64,000 bases of DNA from Bacillus massiliigorillae (lineage in GTDB: Bacteria; Bacillota; Bacilli; Bacillales; DSM-1321). A model generated the notes under the pieces. It was not told the origin of the DNA and searched no databases. It was given only the letters and a program-made list of their open reading frames with translations. Positions 43,488 through 52,535 of this stretch are shown here, piece after piece. Where the stretch lies: the NCBI RefSeq assembly GCF_000380245.2, contig NZ_HG428743.1:58562-122561 (forward strand), written 5' to 3'. The translations under genes and the position numbers were made by a program. The number at the start of each line of letters is the position of its first letter. The first letter of the stretch is position 1.

Positions 43488-43565
43488 TTTGTATATTATA
43501 TAAACATATAAAGAATTTCGATGTAAAATACATGTTTGCAATATCGATATAAGCATTCATTATAA
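43488..43565 (-). promoter_or_regulatory. Island promoter/operator repeat, copy D
   Basis: TTTGTATATTATATAAACAT, then TGTAAAATACATGTTTGCA and AATATCGATATAAGCAT. Placed upstream of the flavin reductase gene. The remaining 43566-43872 holds no gene; 43727-43790 is a GC-rich patch in an AT-rich setting. Confidence 0.65.
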
Positions 43566-43872
43566 TCAACCTTCATCAAAATACCTATGATTACACACAT
43601 TAGCTCTACATAATACTACTCGCTTCTCCATCTTTTACATCTCTTTTTAAACAAGATCCAGGATCAACTTCATACGTAATAGAAAAAAATCAATAGTCAT
43701 GTATAAGCCAAACCATAAATAGTCCGGGAATCTCCTGCCGCGCTTTCGCTTGCCTATCGCTACCTCGCTACGTCCCCCAAAACACTATATAAATATATAA
43801 GTGTAGTACTCTCTCAGAAACAAAGACCCAAGGAGAATATAGATATGTAATGGCAGACTGGCTTATTTAATT

Positions 43873-45399
43873 TCAACTCGTATTTCGTATCGAAGTAATA
43901 TGCTCTAATTGATAAATTGGAATATCTTTCGTTATGACAATGTTTCCTACAGTAAGTGGCTCTAACGCCATTTCTTGAGTGTCTGCTAGTAAATGATGCA
44001 GTATTTGCTGCGCTACTTGTTTTGTATTTTTTCGTAAGAATAGTAGATTTTGAATGTATAGTTTACGACTTGTTAGCTTTGTATACGCCTTTCGACCACG
44101 TCCTACTGTCTCAGTAACAAGTCTACTTGAGCGTTTAATCACTTCTTTCATTGTAGATAGTGCCATACCTAGCTGTTCTGCAAGCATGCTTAAAGAGCCT
44201 TGTAAATACGGATTTTCAAGACTTTGGTGCTTTTCAATATAAGTAATCATATCTTCTTCCCACTCGTCATAATGCGAGCGCTGACGATCTTCACGATCCT
44301 TTTTAAACTTATACCATCCTTCTTTTCCGTGAAACTTTGCCTTTCCATCGGTCCACAACGCTAATAAGCCTTCCACGTAGTCACGCTTCACGCCCTTGTA
44401 CTTACCTGAATAGGCACTGTTTAACGTTTTCTCGAACTCATTTTTAGATAGTGGTGCATGTAATTCACTGTTGAACTGATCCAGCTCATCATAAGCAGCT
44501 TCTAACGAACGACCACTCACGTAATTCGCTAATGCTAACGTAAAGAGCGCATTATTACGACTTGCACCAAAATGCCCTTTATCAATGCCTTTGGTGCATA
44601 GTAACGTACGATACCACTCCGTTGAAACGTAATCCACGCTTGGTGTGTGATTACTGTACACCACATGCAAGGATGTTTGTTGCTGTGCTTCATATTTCTT
44701 TGACCATACTAATAATTGAGCTGTATTAGCCCCTTCACCGTAAAAATCGAGTACATTTTCTTCTCTTGGTATACGATAAAAACCAAATGGTACACAGTTT
44801 GTATCAATTGGTGCATATTTCGAAAGCGCTTTGCGAATATTGTGTGATAAACGCTCTGCCACACGCAGTGATTTATAGTCATCCTTTTTATGAATGTAAA
44901 AAGGCGTTTCAAGCACATAAAACACCTGGTAACCACGAGGTGTTTCTAGTAATACATTCGGGCGTGGTAAGCCAACTTCTTCGCAACCCAAATAAAGGCC
45001 ATAAATGTCCACGTTTTTTGAATCAATATCAAAGCTAATCACATTAATTTGCTTTAAATTCTCGCGTGTATGCCCTTTTATTTGTCGTCGTTTGAAATCA
45101 TAGTATGTACCACCACGATATGTATTCGGTGTCCAGTGTGTAAGTTGTTGGTGCTTTTCCTGTAGCGTTTCGTACGATGTGATCACGTAACCTTTGCCTT
45201 CTGTGAGGTCGGCTTTCGATGGAGAAACAAAGACCACTCCTTTACGGTAAGGGTGTGTTTTTTTAGAATAGGATGCTAGTCGTTCTAATGGTGCACTTGA
45301 ACGTTTCTTCTTATATAGTAGCAAGCTATCATGTGTCATAAACTGCATAATTTCAATAATTGATATCGCCTTTTGACTTACATTATTTCTTATCTCCAT
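43873..45399 (-). CDS. Replication protein / primase with PriCT-like domain
   Basis: 508 aa from ATG at 45399 (GAGAGGTGA upstream). Middle region has primase-polymerase-like motifs: NVISFDIDSKNVD, NVLLETPRGYQVFYVLE and DTNCVPFGFYRIPREEN. A PriCT-1-like segment follows (HFGASRNNALFTLALANYVS, SGRSLEAAYDEL, SKNEFEKTLNSAYSGKY), then a C-terminal HTH-like part (LAEQLGMALSTMKEVIKRSS). Such proteins start replication of plasmids and integrative elements. A dense repeat array lies directly upstream, as expected for an iteron-controlled origin. Confidence 0.75.
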   Translation of the reverse strand: MEIRNNVSQKAISIIEIMQFMTHDSLLLYKKKRSSAPLERLASYSKKTHPYRKGVVFVSPSKADLTEGKGYVITSYETLQEKHQQLTHWTPNTYRGGTYYDFKRRQIKGHTRENLKQINVISFDIDSKNVDIYGLYLGCEEVGLPRPNVLLETPRGYQVFYVLETPFYIHKKDDYKSLRVAERLSHNIRKALSKYAPIDTNCVPFGFYRIPREENVLDFYGEGANTAQLLVWSKKYEAQQQTSLHVVYSNHTPSVDYVSTEWYRTLLCTKGIDKGHFGASRNNALFTLALANYVSGRSLEAAYDELDQFNSELHAPLSKNEFEKTLNSAYSGKYKGVKRDYVEGLLALWTDGKAKFHGKEGWYKFKKDREDRQRSHYDEWEEDMITYIEKHQSLENPYLQGSLSMLAEQLGMALSTMKEVIKRSSRLVTETVGRGRKAYTKLTSRKLYIQNLLFLRKNTKQVAQQILHHLLADTQEMALEPLTVGNIVITKDIPIYQLEHITSIRNTS

Positions 45400-45629
45400 C
45401 GTGATCACCTCTCCCCTTAGCAAACTAGTAAAATATGCACCATTGACTCTTGTAAAACTGTGTAAAAAACACGTGACGAACAACGGCATATTTCGACCCA
45501 TTTTTATGTTAGATGTATTATACAAAAATCGTTTTCTGAAAAAGGGCGCTCTCTAAGGGGAAATGCACCAAAAAAAAGAGCCCTTGAAGCCTACAGCCCC
45601 AAGGGTTCAAAAAAAGTTTTATTTTTTTT

Positions 45630-46640
45630 TAATGCAGGTTGCACGGAAAAAGTGGTGCATTTCCAGCATAATGCACCACTTTTGCGACAAGTCACTTAAT
45701 TCGAAATCCATCCTAACCTCTTGTGCCACGAGCCCTACAGCACTTATCTTTATGCGACATACCACACAGGTTACACGAAACGACACTTCACTGGTGCATT
45801 TTTTACTGCACAGGTTGCACGGAAAACACATAAACTCGTAACATCCGCACCCTAATATGCACCACTGGAAAGTAAAACATTGATTTAACAGCGTTTTTTA
45901 CCATACAGGTTGCACGTAGATTTCGTTCAACCTGTTCATTTAGTACACAGGTTGAACGAAAATGGACGTTTTTAAGGGGAAAGTTTGTGTGTGATTGGAC
46001 TTTTTCTGTGCAGGTTGAGCACGTGCACATGGTTCAGTCACGTGGAAACTGTGTGGTACGCATGCTTCATACACCAGTTGTTCAGAGGTAAAGTGGTGCG
46101 GTTTCGGGCAACCTGTGTAGTATTTGTGTTTACTACACACGTTGAACGAGCTTATAAAGGTGCCGTGCCGATCAAAGTGTGTAGCACGCAGAACTTCCCA
46201 TACAGGATGAACGGAAAATGAACTGGTGCTTGTACGAGAAACCTGTGTAGTACACAGGATTACCACACAGGTTGAACGGAAAATGAAACGGTGCTTGTAC
46301 GAGAAACCTGTGTAGTACGCAGACTTGCCACGCAGCTTGAACGAAAAAGAACTGGTGCTTGTACGAGAAACCTGTGTAGTACGCAGACTTGCCACGCAGC
46401 TTGAACGGAAAATGAAACGGTGCTTGTACGAGAAACCTGTGTAGTACGCAGACTTGCCACGCAGCTTGAACGAAAAAGAACTGGTGCTTGTACGAGAAAC
46501 CTGTGTAGTACGCAAACTTTCCCACACAGTGTGAACGGAAAATGAAACGGTGCTTGATCGTTCAAGCTGTGTGCTACACACTCTTTCCACACATATTGAA
46601 CGAAAAAAGTGGTGCATTTTCGGGCAACCTGTGTAGTATC
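45630..46640. repeat. Iteron-like repeat array, possible replication origin
   Basis: About 1 kb with many copies of a core ACACAGGTTGAACG or ACAGGTTGCACG and its inverse (CAACCTGTGTAGT). From about 46200 to 46560 it becomes a tandem array with period 64-65 bp: ACCTGTGTAG starts at 46241, 46306, 46370, 46435 and 46499. Units alternate (AAAATGAAACGG versus AAAAAGAACTGG), giving a 129-bp higher-order period. Each unit pairs a direct and an inverted core. No real gene lies in it; open frames here are translations of the repeat. Confidence 0.75.
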
Positions 46641-46659
46641 GCAAATATTCCCTTAAAGC

Positions 46660-46691
46660 AAAGAAACCCACCGTTATCGATGGGCTTCTTT
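46660..46691. terminator. Hairpin after repeat array
   Basis: Stem AAAGAAACCCA/TGGGCTTCTTT (one mismatch) closes the right side of the array. 46692-46987 shows no gene. Confidence 0.65.
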
Positions 46692-46987
46692 CCTTTGTAC
46701 TATGATTGTTTGTGTTGATTGGAAGAAAGCACAAACAAATAGAAATTGAAAGGGTACAATTTTATGATACGCTTCTTTTTCCTAGTAGTATAATAATTTG
46801 TTTCGGAAACGATTATTAGGACAGGTATGTTAATAAGCAGCTTATTTGAATAACCTTTTTCTACATTCTAAAATGAATAGGTCTCTAAATCAGAGTAAAA
46901 ATAGTATTTTTATTCTAAATATGAAGGGCTATAATACTGTAAAAAAGATATATAGATTCAATGAAGTCTGCGGGAAGAGGGATTGTT

Positions 46988-47710
46988 TTGAAGTACGAAG
47001 TTATATTGTTTGATGTGGATGATACTCTATTGGATTTTGGAATTTCGCAACAAAATGCCTTGCAACATACCTTTATGGCATTTTCATTACCAACAGGAAT
47101 GACTGATTATGCACCACTTTATAAAGAAATTAGCAACGGATTATGGAGAGAATTAGAGCAAGGTCGCATCACACTTTCCGAGCTTAAAGTGGAGAGATTT
47201 AGACGATTATTTGAAGCACGTCAGCTTGAAATTGATGCAGATGCCTTCAACAACATGTATTTAGACTCTTTAGGAAAACAAATTCATCCTTTACCTGGTG
47301 CGATAGAATTGTGTGAAAGACTGATGGATTATCGACTTGCGGTAATCACAAACGGTTTTACGGATGTGCAAAAAGCACGATTTAGCCATCCTCCTTTTGA
47401 TCATACGTTTGAACAGCTTATCATTTCTGAAGAGACTGGTTTTCAAAAACCACAAATAGAAATTTTTGATTATGCCTTTGCCAAGCTGCATATTACGGAT
47501 AAATCCAAAGTGTTGATGGTAGGCGATTCTTTAACATCTGATGTGCAAGGTGGTATCAACTATGGGATTGACACTTGTTGGTTTAATCCGCATGGTAAGG
47601 AAAATACGCTGGGAATTACGCCTACATATGAAATTCGTGATTTAATGGATGTTTTGAGCATTGTAGGAGAAACAAGAAATAATAACATATATGCAAACAA
47701 AATAGTTTGA
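46988..47710 (+). CDS. HAD family hydrolase (YjjG/YfnB-type nucleotidase)
   Basis: 240 aa from TTG at 46988 (AGAGGG upstream), which gives the usual KYEVILFDVDDTLLDFG beginning; ATG at 46961 is an alternative. HAD motifs: DVDDTLLD, VITNGFTDVQKARF, QKPQIEIFDYAF, VLMVGDSLTSDVQGG. Members dephosphorylate non-canonical pyrimidine nucleotides and similar small phosphates. Monocistronic with a strong terminator. Confidence 0.88.
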   Translation: MKYEVILFDVDDTLLDFGISQQNALQHTFMAFSLPTGMTDYAPLYKEISNGLWRELEQGRITLSELKVERFRRLFEARQLEIDADAFNNMYLDSLGKQIHPLPGAIELCERLMDYRLAVITNGFTDVQKARFSHPPFDHTFEQLIISEETGFQKPQIEIFDYAFAKLHITDKSKVLMVGDSLTSDVQGGINYGIDTCWFNPHGKENTLGITPTYEIRDLMDVLSIVGETRNNNIYANKIV

Positions 47711-47714
47711 TAGC

Positions 47715-47750
47715 AAGGCCCTTCACTCAACATTCATAGTGAAGGGCCTT
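47715..47750. terminator. Terminator of HAD gene
   Basis: Perfect 13-bp stem AAGGCCCTTCACT/AGTGAAGGGCCTT followed by TTGCTTTTT. Confidence 0.93.
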
Positions 47751-47771
47751 TTGCTTTTTATAAATTCAAAA

Positions 47772-48230
47772 CTACTTACCAAAACGAGATTTATCATAAT
47801 TATAAGGAATGCTCGTCCCCACTAGCACATCCTCAATCTTCTCAATAATTAGCCAGTCATCCATATTCCCTTGATGATCGAACGCTAGTGGTTCAATTTG
47901 TTCGACATCCTTGAAGCCTACTAAACAAAGGCATTTCTTATGCCAACGTTGTTTTTGTTTCTCTGATAAAGCTAGTCTGTCTTGATTGCGTTCGAGAACC
48001 TCTGTAATTTCTTTGTCTGTTAATTTCACATAATTTTGAACAGAATCTACTACTGCTTTTGCGGTTATTAGCTTCGTGCCTTTTTCCATGAAGTATAGAA
48101 TTTCATCTTGAAACACTCGGCTATGAGGAATTTTCCTCCCTGCTGCACCCCTTACAACCATTGTTTTCGAGCCTTCTATTATTTTAGCAAGTTCCTCTTC
48201 TTTGTTGTCACAGTATACAACATGTATCAT
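47772..48230 (-). CDS. Hypothetical protein, possibly ASCH/PUA-like
   Basis: 152 aa; ATG at 48230 after AGGAGGAA. The segments SKTMVVRGAAGRKIPHSRVF, DEILYFMEKGTKLITAKAVV and VDSVQNYVKL have the beta-barrel rhythm of ASCH/PUA-like domains that bind RNA or modified bases. No catalytic motif certain. Uncharacterised. Confidence 0.6.
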   Translation of the reverse strand: MIHVVYCDNKEEELAKIIEGSKTMVVRGAAGRKIPHSRVFQDEILYFMEKGTKLITAKAVVDSVQNYVKLTDKEITEVLERNQDRLALSEKQKQRWHKKCLCLVGFKDVEQIEPLAFDHQGNMDDWLIIEKIEDVLVGTSIPYNYDKSRFGK

Positions 48231-48386
48231 TGAGCGTATTCCTCCTAAGCGAATCTATCGAATATAAAAGAAATACCCAAATATAATTCGTTTGAAACGG
48301 TTCTAGCTCTATCCTTATATAACTTTGCAGGATTATGGCAAACAGATGAAGAAAATGAATAGAAAACGTAAAATAGAGGTGACACT

Positions 48387-48788
48387 ATGTTCCAAGGCGC
48401 ACAGACTTTGAAGCTACTTGAACTCAAAAAAGATACAATCGGCCGTTACATGAAACTAGATATTCCCCTATCCGATGGCACAATCACCATTCGATGGAAC
48501 TTAGATGCCTATACATATCAACAAATCAGAGCCATCGTCTCGAAAAAACACCTTGATTCCTTAGCAATCGATTATCATTATGAAATAATACCATACATAA
48601 GCAGCAATCAAAACGCACCAAACAGCACACCTACTCGCTATGGCTCCATCCGATGTATTCAAGACACTCAAGGGAAGAATATTCTCTTTTCTTGTTCGGA
48701 CTTATTCGCTGGCAATATGGAGTGGTTTAGACGATATGTCAGTAGTACTAGAGATATAGCGCACTTACGTTGGGAGAATTTCATATAA
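48387..48788 (+). CDS. Hypothetical protein
   Basis: 133 aa; ATG at 48387 after AGAGGTGA. Soluble, mixed alpha/beta (GRYMKLDIPLSDGTITIRWN, YQQIRAIVSKKHLDSL). Family not recognised. Own terminator. Confidence 0.6.
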   Translation: MFQGAQTLKLLELKKDTIGRYMKLDIPLSDGTITIRWNLDAYTYQQIRAIVSKKHLDSLAIDYHYEIIPYISSNQNAPNSTPTRYGSIRCIQDTQGKNILFSCSDLFAGNMEWFRRYVSSTRDIAHLRWENFI

Positions 48789-48792
48789 CAGA

Positions 48793-48816
48793 AAAGGAGC
48801 TGTCATCAGCCCCTTT
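48793..48816. terminator. Bidirectional terminator
   Basis: Stem AAAGGAGCTG/CAGCCCCTTT with one mismatch, T-rich on both ends. Confidence 0.75.
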
Positions 48817-48823
48817 CTTTCAC

Positions 48824-49447
48824 TCAAAACGACCACAGTTCATCCTCTGAAATCCACTTGTTTTCCTGTAGATCGTATGCTTTATCTTCATCATGGAAAG
48901 AGAAATAGACAGGAAGTTTATACACTTCTCCCTTCGCTTTTCTCCAACCATCTACAAACCAGTTTTTGATAACTTCTTGTTCAGCTTCCATCATTGCCAG
49001 ACCATTTTGCTCGTAAAAGGTATCGAATGCATCCCTTTGATCGTCAGCTAGTTGATAATATTGAAAGTCTTCGGCAATATCCATACTACCAGCAAATACA
49101 TCTGGAACATTCTCTTCGTTAAAGACTTCATTCGCATCACGACTCATCGAAAACATAACAATCGATAATTGGTTCCATGAAGGGTCCATAAACACTTGAA
49201 AGTCTAACAGCTCTACATTCGAATGAAAGGTTAAATTACGCACTTCTGTTAATTTCGTAATAAGCTTGTCAGAATGCAATTCAAGATTTTTTGCTATTGC
49301 TTGTCTGTACTCGTTAATTGTAAACATACCTTCTCCCTGATTCTCCTTCGTTTGTTTTTCTACTGTACTCGTTTTTTGATCATCATCAACTGCTTGGCAA
49401 CCACTCAATACGAGAAAAAGAACACAAACATATAGTATTTTCTTCAT
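48824..49447 (-). CDS. Lipoprotein, function unknown
   Basis: 207 aa from ATG at 49447 (a start 12 bases upstream is possible; ribosome site weak either way). Signal peptide MKKILYVCVLFLVLSGC with lipobox LSGC; the mature part is acidic and begins with a flexible Lys/Gln/Thr-rich stretch. Late residues SFHDEDKAYDLQENKWI look like a conserved tail. Family not recognised. Confidence 0.7.
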   Translation of the reverse strand: MKKILYVCVLFLVLSGCQAVDDDQKTSTVEKQTKENQGEGMFTINEYRQAIAKNLELHSDKLITKLTEVRNLTFHSNVELLDFQVFMDPSWNQLSIVMFSMSRDANEVFNEENVPDVFAGSMDIAEDFQYYQLADDQRDAFDTFYEQNGLAMMEAEQEVIKNWFVDGWRKAKGEVYKLPVYFSFHDEDKAYDLQENKWISEDELWSF

Positions 49448-49507
49448 GTTGTACATCATTTTTAGACAATTCTGTTTAATAATAACATGTTAATAGGTTA
49501 ACATGAG

Positions 49508-49972
49508 TTAAAATTCTACTTTTACAAGCTGTTTCATTTCCTCTAACAAATCAGGATGCTTTTCAATCGTCACAAGAGGCTTTGTTACAGAATGAACGTC
49601 TTTATGGGTAAAGATGAACGTGCCATCCTTTAACACGATAAATGCATAAGGCATGGGCTTTGCAATCTCCATCTTCGTTCCTTCTGCAAAGCTAAAAAAG
49701 TAAGAGTCTTGCGATTTCATTTTCTCTAGCATCTTTTCATTATTCATCTCTTTCACTGCGAGACCATCTACCATCGACAGTATCTGTTCTATCATTTGCT
49801 TGTTAGTAGTCATCTTCATTTGTTCTTCAGTAGATGTAATATTTTCTACCTTTTGAACCCATAGTTTACCTGAAAAATGTTTATCTTTGATTTCAATGAC
49901 TTCTTCTTGCTTATCAGAACAAGCACTCAATACCAACAACACGATTAGTAAACTGATAAATCGGTATTTCAT
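49508..49972 (-). CDS. Lipoprotein, function unknown
   Basis: 154 aa from ATG at 49972 (GGGTGAGGGAG upstream). Signal peptide with lipobox LSAC; the mature body of 130 residues has Lys/Glu-rich amphipathic segments (VKEMNNEKMLEKMKSQDSYF). Tail to tail spacing to the previous lipoprotein is 61 bp, so the two may form an operon. Family not recognised. Confidence 0.68.
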   Translation of the reverse strand: MKYRFISLLIVLLVLSACSDKQEEVIEIKDKHFSGKLWVQKVENITSTEEQMKMTTNKQMIEQILSMVDGLAVKEMNNEKMLEKMKSQDSYFFSFAEGTKMEIAKPMPYAFIVLKDGTFIFTHKDVHSVTKPLVTIEKHPDLLEEMKQLVKVEF

Positions 49973-50127
49973 CTCCCTCACCCCTTCCATACATAACGTT
50001 AAGAAACTATTTCTATACCAATTGCTTATTTCCTTTGCTTACACACAACCTGTTATATATTGTCCTGTGAATGCCTTAGACATTTGTATACAATAATAAA
50101 CAAAAAGATAACGTTTTCGGAGGCATT

Positions 50128-51006
50128 ATGATTGAAATACATACAGAACTCGTAAAGCAATTAATCCAAGATCAATTCCCGCAATATGCACATTTACCTG
50201 TCTATCCCGTTGCCAAAAGTGGAAATGACAATCGTACCTTTCATTTAGGCGATCAGATGACGGTGCGTCTGCCAAGTGGAAAGGATTATGCACCACAGGT
50301 AGAGAAAGAAAGTACATGGCTTCCTCACCTTGCCAAACATCTTTCCCTACCAATCTCAGCACCAATTGAAAAAGGAAAGCCAACGAAGGATTTTCCATAT
50401 GAATGGTCCATTAACAAATGGATTGACGGAGACACTGTCTCATACGAAACCGTTGAAGATTTAACGGATTTCGCAAGCAGTCTTGCCCTTTTCTTAAAAG
50501 AACTACAGGCGATTGATGCAACAGGTGGACCTCTTGCAGGAAAGCATAATTTTCATCGTGGTGGCGATTTAGCCATCTATCATGCTGAAACGCAAATAGC
50601 ATTAGAAAAACTTGCCGATGTATTCCCTGCTCCTGAGTTAAGCAAGCTTTGGGATGTAGCAATGGATTCCAAATGGGAACAAGCACCTGTTTGGGTACAT
50701 GGCGATGTGGCAGTAGGAAATATCCTTGTGAAGCAAGGTAAACTATGTGGCGTCATTGATTTTGGCATCCTTGGCGTTGGTGATCCTGCTTGTGATTATG
50801 TCATGGCTTGGACCTTCTTTGAAAAGAATAGTAGAAAGGTGTTTTTTGACACATTACATTGTGATGATAATACACGGAATCGAGCGATGGGCTGGGCGCT
50901 ATGGAAAGCACTAATTGTTTATGATAAACAGAACCCTACCCCTGAAGTATCACAATGGGCAGCTTATACGATTAATGAAATTTTGAAAGATTATAATTCC
51001 ATATAA
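50128..51006 (+). CDS. Aminoglycoside phosphotransferase (APH) family kinase
   Basis: 292 aa; ATG at 50128 after CGGAGG. APH fold with PVAKSGNDNRTFHLGDQMTV (nucleotide lobe), PYEWSINKWIDGDTV, catalytic VWVHGDVAVGNILV and metal-binding GVIDFGILGVGDPACDYVMA. Homologues include B. subtilis YcbJ and distant macrolide phosphotransferases. Sequence differs from known clinical resistance enzymes, so I call it a kinase of unknown substrate, not a resistance gene. Confidence 0.85.
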   Translation: MIEIHTELVKQLIQDQFPQYAHLPVYPVAKSGNDNRTFHLGDQMTVRLPSGKDYAPQVEKESTWLPHLAKHLSLPISAPIEKGKPTKDFPYEWSINKWIDGDTVSYETVEDLTDFASSLALFLKELQAIDATGGPLAGKHNFHRGGDLAIYHAETQIALEKLADVFPAPELSKLWDVAMDSKWEQAPVWVHGDVAVGNILVKQGKLCGVIDFGILGVGDPACDYVMAWTFFEKNSRKVFFDTLHCDDNTRNRAMGWALWKALIVYDKQNPTPEVSQWAAYTINEILKDYNSI

Positions 51007-51027
51007 AATATACTAAATGAATATCGT

Positions 51028-51069
51028 AATCCCTATTTCCTTGCACTTAAATAAGAGGAAATGGGGATT
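51028..51069 (+). terminator. Terminator of APH gene
   Basis: 14-bp stem with one mismatch (51028-51041 with 51056-51069) followed by TTTTTC. Confidence 0.85.
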
Positions 51070-51228
51070 TTTCAATGCTTAAAAACTACTACCTACAAAG
51101 ACACGTGGGAAAAAGTCGTGAAATACTAGCTGGAAGGCTTAGGAACAATTAAGGAATAATTAAGAAATTTCCTTATTATTATTTAATTTGTTTTTATTAC
51201 AATTTATTTTGAAATGGAGGTTACTACT

Positions 51229-51870
51229 ATGGAGAATCAACTAGGCTTTTTTGAAGCAATTATAGACTTGCTATATTTAAAACCATTATTTATTTTTGGA
51301 TTAGCATTAGTAGGCTTATTACTGTATTGGCTATGTAGAAAAGATAAAAAACTACTAACGTTTAGAACAATCATCGGTTCAATTCTACTGTATTATTATC
51401 TGTGTATAGTCTTAAATAATATTGTTGGAATTCCAACCTTAAGTGAGTTTTTCAGACTAGCTCATCTAGGAGAATCATTGTTTAACCCTAATATTAGCTT
51501 GATTCCGTTGATTAATGGGATAAGCTTAGAGTTTATACTAAATATCTTTTGTTTTATTCCGTTGGGGTTTCTTTGCCCACTAATAAGTAGAGCGTATGAA
51601 CAAACAAAAAGAGTGGTATTGCTTGGGTTCGTATTATCACTTGTGATTGAAATAAGTCAGTTATTTACCCTATATAGAGCCACAGACAGCAATGATTTGA
51701 TTGCGAATGTTCTTGGAACAATAATTGGCTACTTATGTTTTAAACTTCTTGTAAAACTAGGGCTTTTGAAGTCGTATTTCAAACCTAATTTTTCCCTAGA
51801 GAATGATCCAACACGACTTCTACCGATTCTAATTGTGGTATGTGCTTTTGCGATTACATTTATAAGTTAG
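51229..51870 (+). CDS. VanZ-like family membrane protein
   Basis: 213 aa from ATG at 51229 (TGGAGG upstream). Six or so helices; the VanZ-like core FCFIPLGFLCPLI, VLSLVIEISQLFTLYRATDS and NDLIANVLGTIIGYL is clear. Some VanZ proteins raise teicoplanin resistance; most genomic copies have no known role. Confidence 0.85.
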   Translation: MENQLGFFEAIIDLLYLKPLFIFGLALVGLLLYWLCRKDKKLLTFRTIIGSILLYYYLCIVLNNIVGIPTLSEFFRLAHLGESLFNPNISLIPLINGISLEFILNIFCFIPLGFLCPLISRAYEQTKRVVLLGFVLSLVIEISQLFTLYRATDSNDLIANVLGTIIGYLCFKLLVKLGLLKSYFKPNFSLENDPTRLLPILIVVCAFAITFIS

Positions 51871-51881
51871 TGCCAAGCCTA

Positions 51882-51910
51882 AACCTGAATTATTATGAAT
51901 AATTCAGGTT
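51882..51910. terminator. Terminator of vanZ-like gene
   Basis: 13-bp perfect stem AACCTGAATTATT/AATAATTCAGGTT with a 3-nt loop; T-rich after. Confidence 0.85.
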
Positions 51911-51951
51911 TACTGTTGACATTCCAAACAGAGAAAGAGTAATGTTAAATT

Positions 51952-51974
51952 AACAAACCAACGGTCGGTTTGTT
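51952..51974. promoter_or_regulatory. TetR-type operator palindrome at a sigma-A promoter
   Basis: Arms AACAAACC and GGTTTGTT flank an imperfect centre (AACGGTC), 23 bp in all. A TTGACA -35 lies at 51916-51921 with a TAATGT-like -10 after 18 bp, putting the palindrome just past the -10. Confidence 0.6.
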
Positions 51975-52012
51975 ATAGAATGGTAAAAATAACCGTAATG
52001 GAGTTGGTTTAC

Positions 52013-52300
52013 ATGAAATCAATCAATGAAGCATTACTAAATAAAAGAAAAGCAGCTATAGAATCATCAATGAGAATTTCAAGAAATGCGACAAAGAAAA
52101 GTTTCGAAATCCTTCATGCACCTCCAGAAGTTAAACGAAAAAGCTCTATTATTGGCAGTTATATCGGCATATCCTTATTAGCAATTGGAGGAGTATCCTT
52201 TATAATTGGATTTTCGTCAATAGCAATCGGTCTTTCTATATGCGGTCTATTAACACTTGGATCTAACTTAGTTACCTTAAAATTCTTAAAAAACAAATAA
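52013..52300 (+). CDS. Small membrane protein under the TetR-type operator
   Basis: 95 aa from ATG at 52013 (TGGAGTTGG upstream). Basic, helical N-terminal half (MKSINEALLNKRKAAIESSM) and two hydrophobic helices near the C-terminus (SYIGISLLAIGGVSFIIGF, IAIGLSICGLLTLGSNLV). Function unknown. The operator directly upstream means it is probably repressed by a TetR protein. Confidence 0.6.
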   Translation: MKSINEALLNKRKAAIESSMRISRNATKKSFEILHAPPEVKRKSSIIGSYIGISLLAIGGVSFIIGFSSIAIGLSICGLLTLGSNLVTLKFLKNK

Positions 52301-52344
52301 AACACATGTATCGTTGCCCTTCAGCAACATCATTGTAAAGAATA

Positions 52345-52378
52345 AAAACGTCGAATACAAACTGTTATTCGGCGTTTT
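52345..52378. terminator. Hairpin terminator
   Basis: Stem AAAACGTCGAATA/TATTCGGCGTTTT (one wobble) followed by T. Confidence 0.85.
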
Positions 52379-52535
52379 TTAGGTCGACTATTATTGTTGT
52401 CTTTTTGCCAAAAAGCTTTTTCAACTAGCGCATACTATGATCAGCTTAGGGTAAAGTTTGGTATCTAAACCTATCGTGCCTTTTGAAATGGTGTAAGGCA
52501 AAGACAATTTTGAAAAAAGGATAGTGAGTAGTCAT

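Noticed and set aside
45630..46640. CRISPR array
   Set aside because: Units are 64-65 bp and spacers are not unique; there are no cas genes. The pattern fits iterons.
45940..46734. Several overlapping open frames of 78-264 codons in the repeat array
   Set aside because: They are translations of the tandem repeat in different frames (VLHRFLVQAP-type repeats), with no ribosome sites or plausible protein composition.
50128..51006. Macrolide or aminoglycoside resistance gene
   Set aside because: Only the general APH fold is seen; the sequence does not match any resistance enzyme I know.
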